From NCBI GenBank assembly GCA_963691815.1, contig OY829645.1, positions 2,790,001 to 2,854,000 on the forward strand: a stretch of DNA of 64,000 bases, read 5' to 3'. The number at the start of each line of letters is the position of its first letter. Position 1 is the stretch's first letter. The notes below the pieces were generated by a model that was not told the DNA's origin, searched no databases, and saw only the letters and a list, made by a program, of their open reading frames with translations. Positions 1 to 10,800 of this stretch are shown here, one piece after another. The DNA comes from Echiichthys vipera (taxonomy: Eukaryota; Chordata; Actinopteri; Perciformes; Trachinidae). A program made the position numbers and the translations under genes.

Positions 1-463
1 GTGATCTGGGATCATTTTATTTCAATCTCTTCCCCTTCCAACTTTTAAAGGCCCAAGACTGAAGTATTGTTTGTTTGTTAGAATATTAATATGATTAAGA
101 ACATAATTATATATTCCATAGCTGTTAACTACTTATCACTTCTTAAATAGTAAAAATAAACTATTCCACATTTTCGGGGACCCCCTGGAACTCCCTCAAA
201 GATCCCAGGGGGGCCACAGTCCCATAGAAAATTAATTGGCAACCAGTTTGATAATGGATTCCTTATTTGAGTAGAAATGCCAAACGTGCTGGTTAGAGTT
301 TCTTAAATGTGTGTTTCTCTGTTTTATACCACTCCTAATAATATTGAACTTTTGCTTGGACGGTCATTTGTAGATGTGCCCTCAAGCTCTTGCAAACGTT
401 GCAGCGTTACTGTATATGAATGATGTTGGTGTTGAATGAACATGTGCCTCTCTCTTAACACAG

Positions 464-531
464 AGGCTGCAGCAAAGAAGAAAGCAGAAACCTAACACCT
501 CCTCGACCATTTGCCATACCTCTCAACTCAG
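464..531 (+). CDS. fam217-like gene, penultimate coding exon
   Basis: The exon is bounded by an acceptor (cacag at 459-463) and a consensus donor (CAG|GTGAG at 531/532). It reads in one frame from a codon boundary at 464 and ends with two bases of a split codon. Joined to base 612 this makes a serine codon and keeps the frame of the long exon that follows. The peptide is basic (RLQQRRKQKP at its start). Upstream exons must lie left of the window. The exon limits are inferred from splice signals and frame only. Confidence 0.65.
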
Positions 532-611
532 GTGAGATTGCTGTTTGTGCAAATGTGATGCCAGCCTATGCTGTCTGGATGCTTAAATAATCTAATATAC
601 TTTCCCCCTAG

Positions 612-1839
612 TGCTCAGGGGACCTCCGGGGTCAGAAGGAGCAGACACACACCAGCTTTTCCCTGCCACCACCTGTCTTATTTGAGTCCTGATCTGCAGG
701 AGAGTCCGTCACCAAACCCAGAGGTAGGAAGTCTGAGCGCCCATGGAGAGGGTGACAGTGACACTGACTTGTCTGAGTCAGAGAAACTTCCTGTGTTGGC
801 CTGCAGTCGGGTTCTTCCACAGCTCCAGCTGAGGCCAGAAGTCATCCAGGCTGAAGACTGTTCTTCTCGCAGCCACAGGCCCAGAGGTCACAGCCATGGT
901 GGTTTTGACTTCCCAGACTTCCTCCCTCCTCCTTTCAATTCCTGGAGCCTCAGTCAGCTGGCTGTCTTCTACAACACAGAGGGCCAGGGGGCCCCTCACC
1001 CCAGGTCTGTGGGCCCTTTGGAAAGGTACCTGGAGAGGCTGCTGCAGCTCGAGTGGCAGCAGACTCGGACTGTCAGGGAGGATGGTGGGAAGTCAGCGGT
1101 ATTAGATGTTTCATCCAGCTGCCACAGGTCACCTGCTGCTGCCTCGTCACGTCTCAGCTCCCCAAAGTGTATCCTCCAGTGTCAACGTGCCTTCTCCCTC
1201 ACCTTCCTCACCTCTCTGGCCAGTCACTCTGCCCTGCTCTCCAGCTGTGGCTGCACTCTCTGCCGTATCCGCTACTCCTCCTGCAGCACATGCTGCTGCC
1301 GCTCCACCCACCATAACGGTCAGTCAAGACAGAGTACCCTGCTGGAGCGCGGGGTCCGCATGTCACTCCCCAAAAGGAGCTATAGCGAGAGCCGGGTGCA
1401 CTCCTCAAAGAGGAGCTCTGTGTCCCAAACTCAGATATTACGCAGCCCTGTGAGGACCAACAACCACCTGAGGAGAATGCAAGCCTCAGGCAACATCCGC
1501 AACCCTGTTCAAGGTGGCAACAGAAGGCCTCATTCTACTGCCAGAGATTCTAGCGTGGGGGCTGGGAGGGACTGTTTGGGAGCATTGGGGGATGTGTTGG
1601 ACTACAGGACAGGGGGGTTTAGGAGGAGGAATGGCTCAGAGCACAGAAGAGCTAGAGAAGAGAAAGACAACAAGGTGCATCAGAGAAAAGACGAAGTGGT
1701 TCTGTCTGAGTGCAGAGGAGGAGGAGCTGAGCTCAAGGAACAGGAAATAAAACCAGATGCTGTCACTGCAATAATGGACAATTTAACTGGGTCCAAAAAT
1801 CCTCCAATAAACCAACCAAACAGACAGAAACAGGTTTAA
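612..1839 (+). CDS. fam217b: fam217-family protein (fam217b-like), terminal exon
   Basis: A long open frame with acceptor AG at 610-611 and a TAA stop at 1837-1839. A frame-compatible ATG at 568 lies in the intron, so the spliced start at 612 is preferred. About 100 residues in is a conserved block containing DFPDFLPPPFNSW and then LERYLERLLQLEW, which I recognise as the hallmark of the vertebrate FAM217 family. The rest is polar and serine/arginine-rich, with one cysteine-rich stretch near the middle. The function of FAM217 proteins is poorly known. The family call rests on the conserved block; assignment to 217B rather than 217A is less sure. The codon pattern and intact frame suggest a living gene. 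Confidence 0.72.
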
Positions 1840-2235
1840 TTTGTTACATAACAGCAAGTTTAGTACTGTGAGTGTAATGACGGTTCATATTTGATGATGA
1901 ATGGATATTTTCAGTTATATTTTTTTTAGTTTGAACAGGCAAGACAGGTGTGTAGCAAGATTATGAATGTATTTTTTTTCCATTAGTAAATCTTTTCATC
2001 CATCCATAATCTTCAACCGCTTGTCCCTAACGGGGGGGTCTGGAGCCGATCCCAGCTGATATGGGGCGTGAGGCCGGGTACACCCTGCACAAGACGGCAG
2101 ACTATCACAGGGCACATAGAGGCATCACAAGCTGTAATACATGTTTCATTTTTAATAATAATGTTTTAAGAGCTATAATCTATTAATTCAGTGGGTCTGT
2201 TTTTATCAATAAAATGCTTCAAACCACTATGGCAG
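1840..2235 (+). other. Likely 3'UTR of the fam217-like gene
   Basis: AT-rich sequence after the stop codon with an AATAAA poly(A) signal at 2209-2214. It contains a copy of a dispersed repeat (1997-2118), so part of the transcript end is repeat-derived. The true cleavage site cannot be seen. Confidence 0.5.
1997..2118 (+). repeat. Teleost dispersed repeat, copy 1
   Basis: Starts with CATCCATCC and contains TCTTCAACCGCTTGTCCC-like and GGAGCCGATCCCAGCTGA segments, ending near a CACCCTG...GACGG block. The same sequence recurs at 5903-6010 and, truncated, at 25020-25090. It is a common fish interspersed repeat; I cannot assign its class. Confidence 0.7.
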
Positions 2236-2766
2236 TCACACTGATGTGTCTGATGGGTGTGTACAGCGGCATCCAGGACCCAGTAGAAACAAACACCACA
2301 CATTAGCAGAAACACATCATCTCCACATGGGTGTTAATAGCATCTAGGCTACCTTACTAACTCCTAAAATCTACAGTCTGGCTCCCTGTGTCACTGTGGA
2401 AGCTGCTGACACCTGATATCCGAGGGGCAACATCAGAATATTTGAGTAATTAGTCAACTTAATTACTGTATATACAGTATATATAAGGGTATATATGTCA
2501 AATATATACGATATGACAAAAATCTCAGATCACGATATAGGTAATTTCATATCCTTATAGCAATATATATTGTATATAAGGATATAGCACATTTTCTGTA
2601 AAACAAATGAATGAGTAGTTTAAGTAAAATCACCACATAGAAAGACTTATTTCTTATTACGTTGTGATTTATATATTTGAAAAATTATAATCATGTTAGA
2701 TTTAGGGTGGGACCTAAGAAACAATATATATATATATGTATGTACTAAATAAGGTGCTGGGGCCCT
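2236..2766. other. AT-rich intergenic stretch, nothing recognised
   Basis: Contains TATATA-rich stretches near 2460-2600 and 2720-2745. No coding or repeat family recognised. Confidence 0.5.
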
Positions 2767-2917
2767 AATTAAAGCTACAAGCAGCGATGAACGGGCTCTC
2801 GCACCCGGTGCATGTTGGGGAGGTGGCTGGTCGCTGGCACTCGCGGCAGTGGTCTTTAGATATTGAGAATGTCATGTAAATCTGATTCATTTTGTCTATG
2901 AGTCAGATTTCCTGTTG

Positions 2918-2933
2918 CCAGTAGGTGGTGCTG
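2918..2933 (+). promoter_or_regulatory. CTCF-like box 1 in the Helitron-like repeat
   Basis: CCAGTAGGTGGTGCTG resembles the vertebrate CTCF core (CCASYAGRKGGCRS) with one mismatch. It is the first of four boxes on the same strand. Confidence 0.4.
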
Positions 2934-3183
2934 TGTCTGTTAGTCGATATTGGCATATAATTGTCCTCAGGCCTCATCTCTAATCACCTCTGGGATATGT
3001 GGTGCAGTTTGGGCAATTCATGCTAGAGCTAGAGCGACTTCCTGTTTATGGCGGGCGGGACAAAATAGATGCCATGCCATTACCCAACATAGACAAAACA
3101 TGCATCATGTTTACCTACATCAGGTGTAAAACCCACATTGTAAGTTTCATGTAAATCGGTAGTATTTGTAATTATTCCTGTTG

Positions 3184-3200
3184 CCAGTAGGGGCGCTATG
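3184..3200 (+). promoter_or_regulatory. CTCF-like box 2 in the Helitron-like repeat
   Basis: CCAGTAGGGGCGCTATG, one G shorter than the consensus. It lies 266 bp after box 1. Confidence 0.35.
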
Positions 3201-3477
3201 CTTATGACTAAATATTGAGAATCAGATGTGTTCAGGCCTGGACTGTTATGAATCATGATAAATTTAGGGCATGTTGGACAATGTATGTTGAAGTAACAAC
3301 CACTTCCTGTTTCACAGCAAAGGATGGTCACCACGACAACAGAGTTTGATGAAAAGCCAAAAGCTACATGATCAAGCATCATGAAGGTCTTAAGTATGTG
3401 CTGACAGGATTTGAGGTGGATGTGTTCAACCAGCTAGGAAAAGAACATCAACAAATGTAAAATGTAACTTCCTGTCG

Positions 3478-3495
3478 CCAGTAGGGGGTGCTATC
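3478..3495 (+). promoter_or_regulatory. CTCF-like box 3 in the Helitron-like repeat
   Basis: CCAGTAGGGGGTGCTATC. It lies 294 bp after box 2 and just left of the Harbinger insertion. Confidence 0.42.
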
Positions 3496-3968
3496 ACAAT
3501 GATTCAAATCTGTCCTACATACGTGTTTAGGCCGGCGTTTCTTATCAAACGTGAAGTTTGGAAGAGATCTGATCACCTGGGGCCCGTTTCACAAAGCAGG
3601 TTTAGTGAAAACTCTGAGTCTGTTAACCCTGAAATGAGGGAAACTCTGAGTTTTCCGTTTCACAAACTGAAACCAGAGACAGAGGGGTAACTCTAGCCTG
3701 TTTCACAAAGAGAGGTAACTTAACCTCTCGGTCAGTTACCATGGTAACATGCTCTCTGAAACTAACCTGGTCCCGACCAGGTTTTTCTCAGAAAAAATCA
3801 AGTTTCTCTCTGTCTCTGCCCTCTTTAAGCCGAACACGGCGTTTGATTTCCTCGTTCATTCAGTCAGCGGGCGAGTTTTGACATAGTATAGTTCCGTCTG
3901 TTTTTTCAGAAAATCATTGCAAAAATCAGTCATTATAAGTTATATTAGGTGGCGAATATTTCACTACC

Positions 3969-4067
3969 ATGGCATGTCCTTTTGATAACGATCCCATGGA
4001 TGAAGGTGCAACATTACTGCGCAGAGAATTAAATATTCGTCGGGAGATGATTATCAGACGTCCTTAA
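3969..4067 (+). pseudogene. Harbinger transposase N-terminal fragment
   Basis: A 32-codon frame starting MACPFDNDPMDEGATLLRRE and ending in TAA. The acidic start followed by an arginine-rich helix resembles the first residues of fish Harbinger transposases. No DDE catalytic part follows before the other terminus. It is a deletion remnant. Confidence 0.6.
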
Positions 4068-4541
4068 TATACTGCAGCCATAATTACAAAATGAATGAAA
4101 TGGATCTTTTGAGCAAGTTGAAAGTATTTGACTCAGCGTTTCTTAAATATAATCCCAGCTTTTCTTGCAATTCATAGGTTCAAAAGTGTGTGCTTTTAAT
4201 TTGGTTACCTGTATGTAAACTACTCCTATAGGTGGACACAACAGCCTTCTGATTCAGAATATCACCTATAATGCGAGGGGGTGCATTTCACGGCAGGGGT
4301 ACTGAATACGGCACAACACCGTTTCATGTCACAGTGCATCTCATCCGTCCTTACATTTCCAACATTAACAACCAAAGTCATGCTCTCACATCCCAGCAGA
4401 TATTGTGTGTTGCGCTGCGTTTTTTTGCAAATGGGAGTTTTTTATACAACATATAAAACAGCCACTTACGGTAATATTTACTTTACAATGTAAAACATGC
4501 TCAAAATGAGGCGTCACCATGAGATTGTGCCGATGTTTTAC

Positions 4542-4902
4542 CTGTTTGAGCAATGTTTTTATATTTCATCTTAAGCTGCTGCCAAGTGCGCTTCTCCCCC
4601 GTGGGAAAGCACCTAAACTAAATAAATTAATAGGCTCCCACCCAAGCAGTTTCCCCTGTGATATTACTGTGATTGCAACAGGACTACATTTAAACTTACG
4701 CACTGACCCGAGCAGCAATGTCCTCTCGCACTGTCTCCCTCTCTTTTGCTGCTGCAGCGGTGTAAACCTGCTCAAACTCCTGTATGAGCGCATTAATATT
4801 TACAGTTGCAGTGGTAGCGTAGCCCTCCGCTTCCCCGTTGCCATGGTTACTCGTCGAATCAGGGCTCCATTGATGCTGTCTTTTTTTACTTGTGGTGCAC
4901 AC
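4542..4902 (-). pseudogene. Myb/SANT-like DNA-binding protein of Harbinger, two exons
   Basis: Exon 1 (4902-4700) contains NALIQEFEQVYTAAAAKE, and exon 2 (4612-4542) reads KRTWQQLKMKYKNIAQT. Together they look like the Myb/SANT-type (NAIF1/MSANTD-like) domain of the second Harbinger protein. The donor GTAAGT (4699-4694) and acceptor TTTAG (ending 4613) keep the frame across an 87-bp intron. In autonomous elements this protein helps the transposase enter the nucleus and bind DNA. Here it lacks its C-terminal part. The splice signals are unusually well kept for a deletion derivative. Confidence 0.65.
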
Positions 4903-5263
4903 GCTTAACTCCAGGTCAAACTACTCTGAGTTGATCAACCTAACGCAAATCTGCTGTTCTGAAACCGAAAACTCAGAGTTTCCTATCTCAGAGTAGACCA
5001 ACTCAGAGTTCAGGGTTAGACTTAGAGTTTGTTGAACCTGCTTTGTGAAACGGACCCCTGGTGTGCAGTTTCAGTGGTGTCTTTTGTCATGGCCTTCCAT
5101 CGAAATTGGCCGTGCCGCCACAGCTGTGCCGTTTCACAACATCGTCCCATTGTCACAGTGAAGCATCATTCATGTCTTAAGGCTCTCATCACCACTTTTG
5201 AGGAGGATGTGATGACCACTAAGGCTGAGCACATCAAAGTAAAAAACATGTAATTTCCTGTTA

Positions 5264-5281
5264 CCAGCAGGGGGCGCTATG
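5264..5281 (+). promoter_or_regulatory. CTCF-like box 4, full consensus match
   Basis: CCAGCAGGGGGCGCTATG contains CCAGCAGGGGGCGC, which fits every position of the CTCF core motif. With the inserted Harbinger copy and one copy of its 3-bp target duplication removed, it lies about 305 bp after box 3. Confidence 0.5.
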
Positions 5282-5902
5282 ACTATACCTAAATATTGTC
5301 ACATAGAAGTGATCTGGCCAAGAGTCCAATCATGCCTGAGAAGTTTGGGACAGATTGGGCAATGTATGGTTATGATTTTAAAGTGTTAAAGACCACTTCC
5401 TGGTTTTTTGGCGTGGCGGCGAAATTTGAGGCCCCGCCACGGCCAGGCTGATTGATGAAAATGCGTATGCTCTGCAATTTAGCTGCGGTCATGTCTTGAA
5501 GGTGTACAGACCAACTTTGAAGTCATTCCGTTGAAAACTCTAGGACGAGTTTGTTAAAGTACAGAGCAAAGTTTTTGAAAAAAATGGCCAAAAATGACAT
5601 GTTCCTATCAAAATGGCGGACTTCCTGCTGTGTTTGGGGCATACCTCCAAGAGGATATTTTGTGTGTCTCTGCATTCTTCACATGCCTACCAATTTTCAT
5701 ACATGTAGGTGAAAGCGTATTGAGGGGCTGGGCTTTGCCAATATTCAAGGGGGCACTATCGAGCTAATTTGCCACACCCAAGAACGAGACCCATAAAATA
5801 TCAAATTTTTTACCACTTCTGATCAGTGTGAAAAGTTTAACAAAAAGTTATATATGTTTAGGCCCTCAAAAATGCGATTTAAGAGGAGGAAAAATAATAA
5901 TC

Positions 5903-6010
5903 ATTCATCTTCAACCACTTGTCCCTGTCGGGGTCACGGGGGGCTGGAGCCGATCCCAGCTGACATCGGGCGTGAGGCGGGGTACACCCTGGACAGGACG
6001 CCAGTCTAAT
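5903..6010 (+). repeat. Teleost dispersed repeat, copy 2
   Basis: Same family as 1997-2118 (TTCAACCACTTGTCCC, GGAGCCGATCCCAGCTGACA). It is inserted in a TAA-rich stretch near the end of the Helitron-like repeat. Confidence 0.75.
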
Positions 6011-6262
6011 GATAATAATAATAATCATTCCAATTACAATAGGGTCCTCAACTGACTTAGTCGGTGCTCGGGCCCTAATAATAAGAAGAAGAAGAAGAAG
6101 AAGAAGAAAAAGAAGAAGGATCATTTGGGTTTCAATAGGTCCCTCACCGACTGCGTCTGTGCTCGGGCCCTAATAATAATAATAAGAAGAAGAAGAAGAA
6201 TCATTGGGATTTCAATAGGTCCCTCACCGACTTAGTCGGTGCTCAGGTCAAAATAATAGTAA
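6011..6262 (+). repeat. Tandem array of repeat 3' ends with hairpins and GAA tracts
   Basis: Three units, each made of a TTTCAATAGGTCCCTCACCG-type segment, the palindrome CACCGAC-TTA-GTCGGTG or a decayed copy, CTCGGGCCCTAATAAT, and an (AAG)n tract. Unit length is roughly 85-105 bp and varies with the microsatellite. A similar three-unit array ends the copy at 51700-52100. Confidence 0.75.
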
Positions 6263-6312
6263 TAATCATAATCATCATCATTATCATCATAATAATAAGA
6301 AGAAGAAGCAAA
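6262..6312 (+). repeat. Microsatellite (TAA/TCA/GAA)
   Basis: Imperfect trinucleotide tract between the Helitron-like repeat and the 3' end of the Tx1-like LINE. Confidence 0.8.
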
Positions 6313-6717
6313 ATAGATTTTTGATTTTTCAAACACACTTTATTTACATATTAAGATACATTTTTTCAGTTTTGCTTGAGTGCTGCAAGTGATAAAAGAC
6401 AGTGCTGATTTATATAAACATAAATAAATAATTTACATACAGATAAATATATAAATTATAAGACATCTATTAAGACAAAACATGTGCAAACTGTAGCTCA
6501 TCAGTGACAACAGTGCAAAGGATATTGTTGTAACACAAAATATGTATAAAACTTAGAAAAGTGAAGAGCTCAGTGAGTCTCGCACACTCTCGAAAAGCAT
6601 GAAACAGTGTTTTTATGAAGGCAACAGAAAGGGCACGGGTTTGACACATCAGGGTTAAAAACAGAGATAAAAGCATTTGTGGCAATGGCCCCATGTCGGC
6701 TGTACCCTTTCTTGGGA

Positions 6718-6722
6718 GTGTG

Positions 6723-6760
<38 letters not shown>

Positions 6761-6770
6761 GGGGGGGGGT
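6718..6770 (+). repeat. GT microsatellite followed by a G run
   Basis: (GT)n with one CG interruption, then about ten G. It lies in the 3' tail of the Tx1-like LINE. Confidence 0.9.
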
Positions 6771-6840
6771 TATATAAAAATCCTCCACTGTGGACCCGCT
6801 CCCCCTAGTCTGTCAAACCAGGCAGAGGGCGCTTTTCCTT

Positions 6841-7426
6841 CTACACTTTCCTGTCTGTTGACTGCAGGATGAGCATGTCCATTTTTTTAAGGAGAGGCCC
6901 ACTTGCCTCTCCGAACTGAGGGGTCACAGAAATCTCAGGGAAGGGATCCGTATCACTTGGTTTGGTCCCACAGTCATAACCCACCAGTAGCACTCTTTCC
7001 CTCATCGAGAGCCTCTGTCGCCACTCCTCCAGGACCTTCACCACCACCCTGGTCAACTGGAAACCCAGCAAGGGGCTCACAGCCTGGGAGTCAGCTCTGG
7101 CCCTGCAGTGTCCACCACTTGCTTCAGGACCAGAGCCTTTTTTTGTAGCACAGCTGCTGTCAGTCCAGGTGTGGCTCCACCTGAGACGTCCAGCCTGGCC
7201 CCATACACCAGCACCCACTCAACTCAAGTACAGAGAGTTAGAGCTTTTTCTGGACTTACATTTAAACAGGGCCCATGATTTTAAAACACCCTGATAAAAC
7301 GGAGGCAACCCCTTTAACTTTTAAAAATTAAAAACAGTGCAGCATCCAGTCCCAGGTTACTCACACATCTGAGAATGCAGCTGGCCACGTCCCTCCATAC
7401 CAGATCTGCCGGTCCTGTTAAAAACC
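6841..7426 (-). pseudogene. Tx1-like LINE ORF2, C-terminal region
   Basis: The minus-strand frames give GPADLVWRDVASCILRC, then VYGARLDVSGGATPGL and, in a second frame, LTRVVVKVLEEWRQRLS and DTDPFPEISV. These resemble the conserved C-terminal part of Tx1-type ORF2. The true frame changes near the A-run at about 7137-7145. The fragment first looks like a host-gene exon because VWRDVASCILRC is followed by a GTGAGT, but its continuation at 11898 shows it is a LINE interrupted by the LTR element. Confidence 0.7.
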
Positions 7427-7805
7427 TGTGAAAAAAATTCTCTGGAGTCTTCAGTGTTTCTCAATCATATCTTTACTAAATACTGCTGCAGACAGGAGAG
7501 CGGTCCTACCAACCCCGGGTGTTCTACCATCTCTCCTGCTCCTCCAGTCACTTCAACATTTAAAGCCATGACATCAAAAGGTCCTTACAAACACAAGGCA
7601 CATCAAAGCAATCAAAAACACACTACCCCATATTTATGACCCCAGTGGGTGTTATCAGTGTTTACGACCCCTCTTTGTTACCATTTGCAAAACCTGTGAC
7701 TCCTATCTACAATCCCCAACACTCATTTCCAGCTTTATTCTTATGTTAATCAAGGATTTACAATCATAGATGAATAAGGTAGGTCATCTTTGGTTATTTC
7801 TCACA
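7427..7805 (-). repeat. 3' LTR of the LTR element
   Basis: Nearly identical to 11519-11897. The adjacent polypurine tract (7806-7815, minus strand) marks this as the 3' LTR. Confidence 0.9.
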
Positions 7806-7815
7806 TTCCCCCCTT
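7806..7815 (-). promoter_or_regulatory. Polypurine tract
   Basis: AAAGGGGGGAA on the minus strand directly before the LTR, the usual plus-strand primer of LTR elements. The same motif precedes the LTR at 23033. Confidence 0.75.
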
Positions 7816-10800
7816 TTGACACAAAGTGTCAAATAATTTTTTGGAAATAACACAATATCATCAACTAACTCTTTCTTTGACTACACACTACAAACATTAG
7901 TAGAGATTCACTCTTAACTCTCCGAATATGACAAGGAAAAATAAAAACAACGAAAAACATTATAACAAACACAATTCTATTCACACCGTTTCTTCATCTG
8001 AGCCACTATATAGGTTTCTTTGCTTTATTTTGCCTCATTCGATGCCATGGATGCCATTTTCTTCTCTCTTCCATGTCCTGGTGTCAGAGGTTACTAGCAC
8101 TTAACACACCGTCGGAAACAGTCTTTACCACTGTCCCATGTTCTTCTTTAGCACCATCATCTGCAATGGCGTTGCCTGTGAAAACTGAGTTGTTATAGTC
8201 AGCGTGAACTCTTTTAACTGTAAACAGGTAAAAGTGTTAGAGACAAAAGGTTAAGAACAAAAGGGTTTCCTGTAGGAGTGAGAATGCCACAGTTTTTCCC
8301 TTTAGCAGACGAGTTATTTGGCAGTTTAGTTCAAAGGCAAACACAGAAAGAGCAGTTAGATGGACTCCTTGCAGAACCATCTATGAAGAAAAACAGAATT
8401 ATCGTTAGACACTATGTATCAAACAATGCTTCCCATGGTTTTGATCCACTGTTAAACATTTCCATTCAAGAATGGTTCTCCATCTTCAGCTGTAGGATCA
8501 AAAGCTCAAAAATTAAGACGGTACAGTGCTTCAGGCTGACATTAAACATTAGTGTGACAATGAGTATCATGCAGAACGTGCACACTTTGAAAATACAATA
8601 GGGTCAGATGTTAGTGTTTGTTAATCGACATAAAACTACTGACATACAATTATCATGCGAAAATTAAAAAGAAACAATCAGAGCTCGATCAGGTAGGTCA
8701 TTTTAAGTCGGTAGAGGATTTTTGCCTCAGCAGTCACAGTCTAAAAAGTCAGTCATTGGCCAAGTTTCTTTATACAGGGGGAGATCTCCACAGAAACATA
8801 ATAATAATCCATAAATGGCAATAGAATTTAATCTATTTATTTATTTATTTATTTATTTTAACAACCCATCCAGTTCCTATGGATGCAGTCAGGACCCACT
8901 TATTATCATTATTAATAATATTATCCTTATTATTGTTATATCTAATGCTTCAATTTGCAAAAACAAGACGTATGTTTCTGAAAACTTCACCATCACTATG
9001 GCAGTTTTTTAAACCAGGTTATCCCAGAAAACTATACCATTAAATTCCAAAAATTCAAATACCATTGAGAGTGAAAGCAAAAAACCCAGAATAATGAGTC
9101 AGGATTTACAGTGATGCATCAATATTGCATTTTCTAAAATCAATCACCAGAAACTCAAACCTGTGACATCTATGATGCCTCTTTAGGTAAAATGGGAGTT
9201 ATATTTGAGATATTCCACAATGGCATGTTTGTTTTATAAGAAATAATCAGTGTTGCTTTCAATATCTTGATTTTTTTCTTATGTGAGCTAAAAAATATTT
9301 TGTCTGGGCATAGCAATCAAAACCTTAACTTTCTGTTTGTCTAATGATCAACTCTTACTGCAAAACCCTAATTTTCCCTATTGACACCAATACTTATTCT
9401 TAATAAATGTTCCTATATGTATATGCAAGTGTATGTATGTGTTGAACATTAACATCCTGTTCATTCTAAGTTCAACGGTGTCATCTAGTGTGGATGTTTA
9501 TCTTTAATTTCTAATTTGTGATTTTCAAATGCTCTGACCTTCCTCCGCTGTCTGTATGGCCTGTTCATAGGGAACCATGAAAAAACACGCAACCAGGACT
9601 TCTCTGGATCTTCAGCATTGAGCCATTGTCCCAATCTCCTTCTTTCTCTCCTTCTGATGTTGTCTCGATGAGGCCATCTTTGTCCAGGATTCTGTGCCTC
9701 ATTCTGCTTGTATAGTGAACCAAATGGCCAGCCGAATGTTGCCCCATCGGAGTTCACACCTCTCTCGCTCCCCCTCCTTGCAGTCTTTTAGTTCCTCTGG
9801 CTGCCACGTTCTGAACACAAGCTCTTCAGTGTTCAATTCAACTGAACATCTGGTGCCGTGGACATCCGTTTCCTTTTCTTCAGGCCAGTAGTCGAAAAGA
9901 AGTTGCTGTTTGGAGAGAGAACTTTCTGGAGAAGCAAAGTTATCTTTTCCTTTGTTTCAGTCTGTTTTCCTCCGTCACTGGTTTTGTGACAACTGACACA
10001 TCAAATGCAGGTTCAGTCTCCCCTCCCCCTCATTGTCAGAGTCCTTCTGGGAATATGCATATGGGCTTGATGGAGGACTGCATGGCCTGGGGACAGCATG
10101 AGGAGGACCTGTCTTTTATCCCTAATCTCTGCTCCTCATCATCATTCACTTCTCTTTCTGTCACACATACTTATTTCTTTAATTTCTTGTCTTTCTATAA
10201 CTGAGTTTGCTTTCCTCCTATCTTTCCCTACTCGCTGTCCCTTTCTCTCTCATATCTTTACCCTCTTCACTATATATGTACCTAATATGTGCCTAATAAA
10301 AGACGAAAAAACTAACAAACAAAAAAAACTCTTAGTCTAGTAATGCCAAAATGGAAGCTCTCAACCACATTAACCCATTTATCTGCTATAAATTTAGCAG
10401 GATCTGTAAAAATTTTAACTTTCCTATTTTGTTTCCCATTTTTCTGTTAACCCACTGGGATGTGCTTTTACTTTCAATGGGCTTATTGTTCACTCAGACA
10501 GATTTCACACATGCTGATCTTTCCATCCGAACATGGTTAGATCTTATCACACATACACTAACTTTGGATAATCTTTCAGCCAGGTGGTTTTATACGACAC
10601 ATTCGTTCAGAGCAACGCACCGTTTAATATCCAAACTGGATATTTAGACACTGAAATGAGTTACCCCAAAGTTTATTTTTCTTACCACATTCATACGCCC
10701 ATTTTATTGTAGTTGGGAATCCCTACACTCATGCAAATTATATTTGCATTTCAAAAATTTCTACTCCTTTAAATAATTGATTCATAAATCATTCATTTTT

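Larger units (their letters stand above)
3580..5057. mobile_element. PIF/Harbinger element with CTG target duplication
   Basis: The terminal inverted repeats match over at least 23 bp: GGGCCCGTTTCACAAAGCAG at the left and its complement, with one C/T difference, at the right. Both ends are flanked by CTG (3577-3579 and 5058-5060). Removing the element restores the palindromic site CACCTGGTG inside the Helitron-like repeat. The two-gene layout of Harbinger is still visible as relics: a transposase start on the plus strand and a Myb/SANT gene on the minus strand. It is 1478 bp long, far shorter than an autonomous copy, so the catalytic part has been deleted. Confidence 0.85.
2767..6262 (+). mobile_element. 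Helitron-like non-autonomous repeat, split by a Harbinger element
   Basis: It begins AAAGCTACAAGCAGCGATGA and GGGCTCTCGCACCC, the start of a very abundant teleost repeat, and ends in copies of CACCGACTTAGTCGGTG followed by CTCGGGCCCTAAT. There are no terminal inverted repeats. The end is a perfect hairpin about 10 bases before CTAAT, which fits the Helitron 3' end rule (hairpin, then CTRRT). The interior is made of related units of about 270-305 bp, each with a CTTCCTGTTGCCAGTAGG-type box. No protein is encoded. A Harbinger copy (3580-5057) and a dispersed repeat (5903-6010) are inserted. The Helitron assignment is my inference. Confidence 0.6.

Noticed and set aside
568..611. ATG at 568 as the start of the fam217-like protein
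   Set aside because: It lies in an intron with a clear acceptor at 610-611 and is bypassed by an exon at 464-531 that joins in frame.
6570..6788. Histidine-threonine repeat protein
   Set aside because: It is the complement of the GT microsatellite.
6841..7440. Exons of an unknown host gene on the minus strand
   Set aside because: The text continues after the LTR element at 11898 and belongs to the C-terminal region of a Tx1-like LINE.
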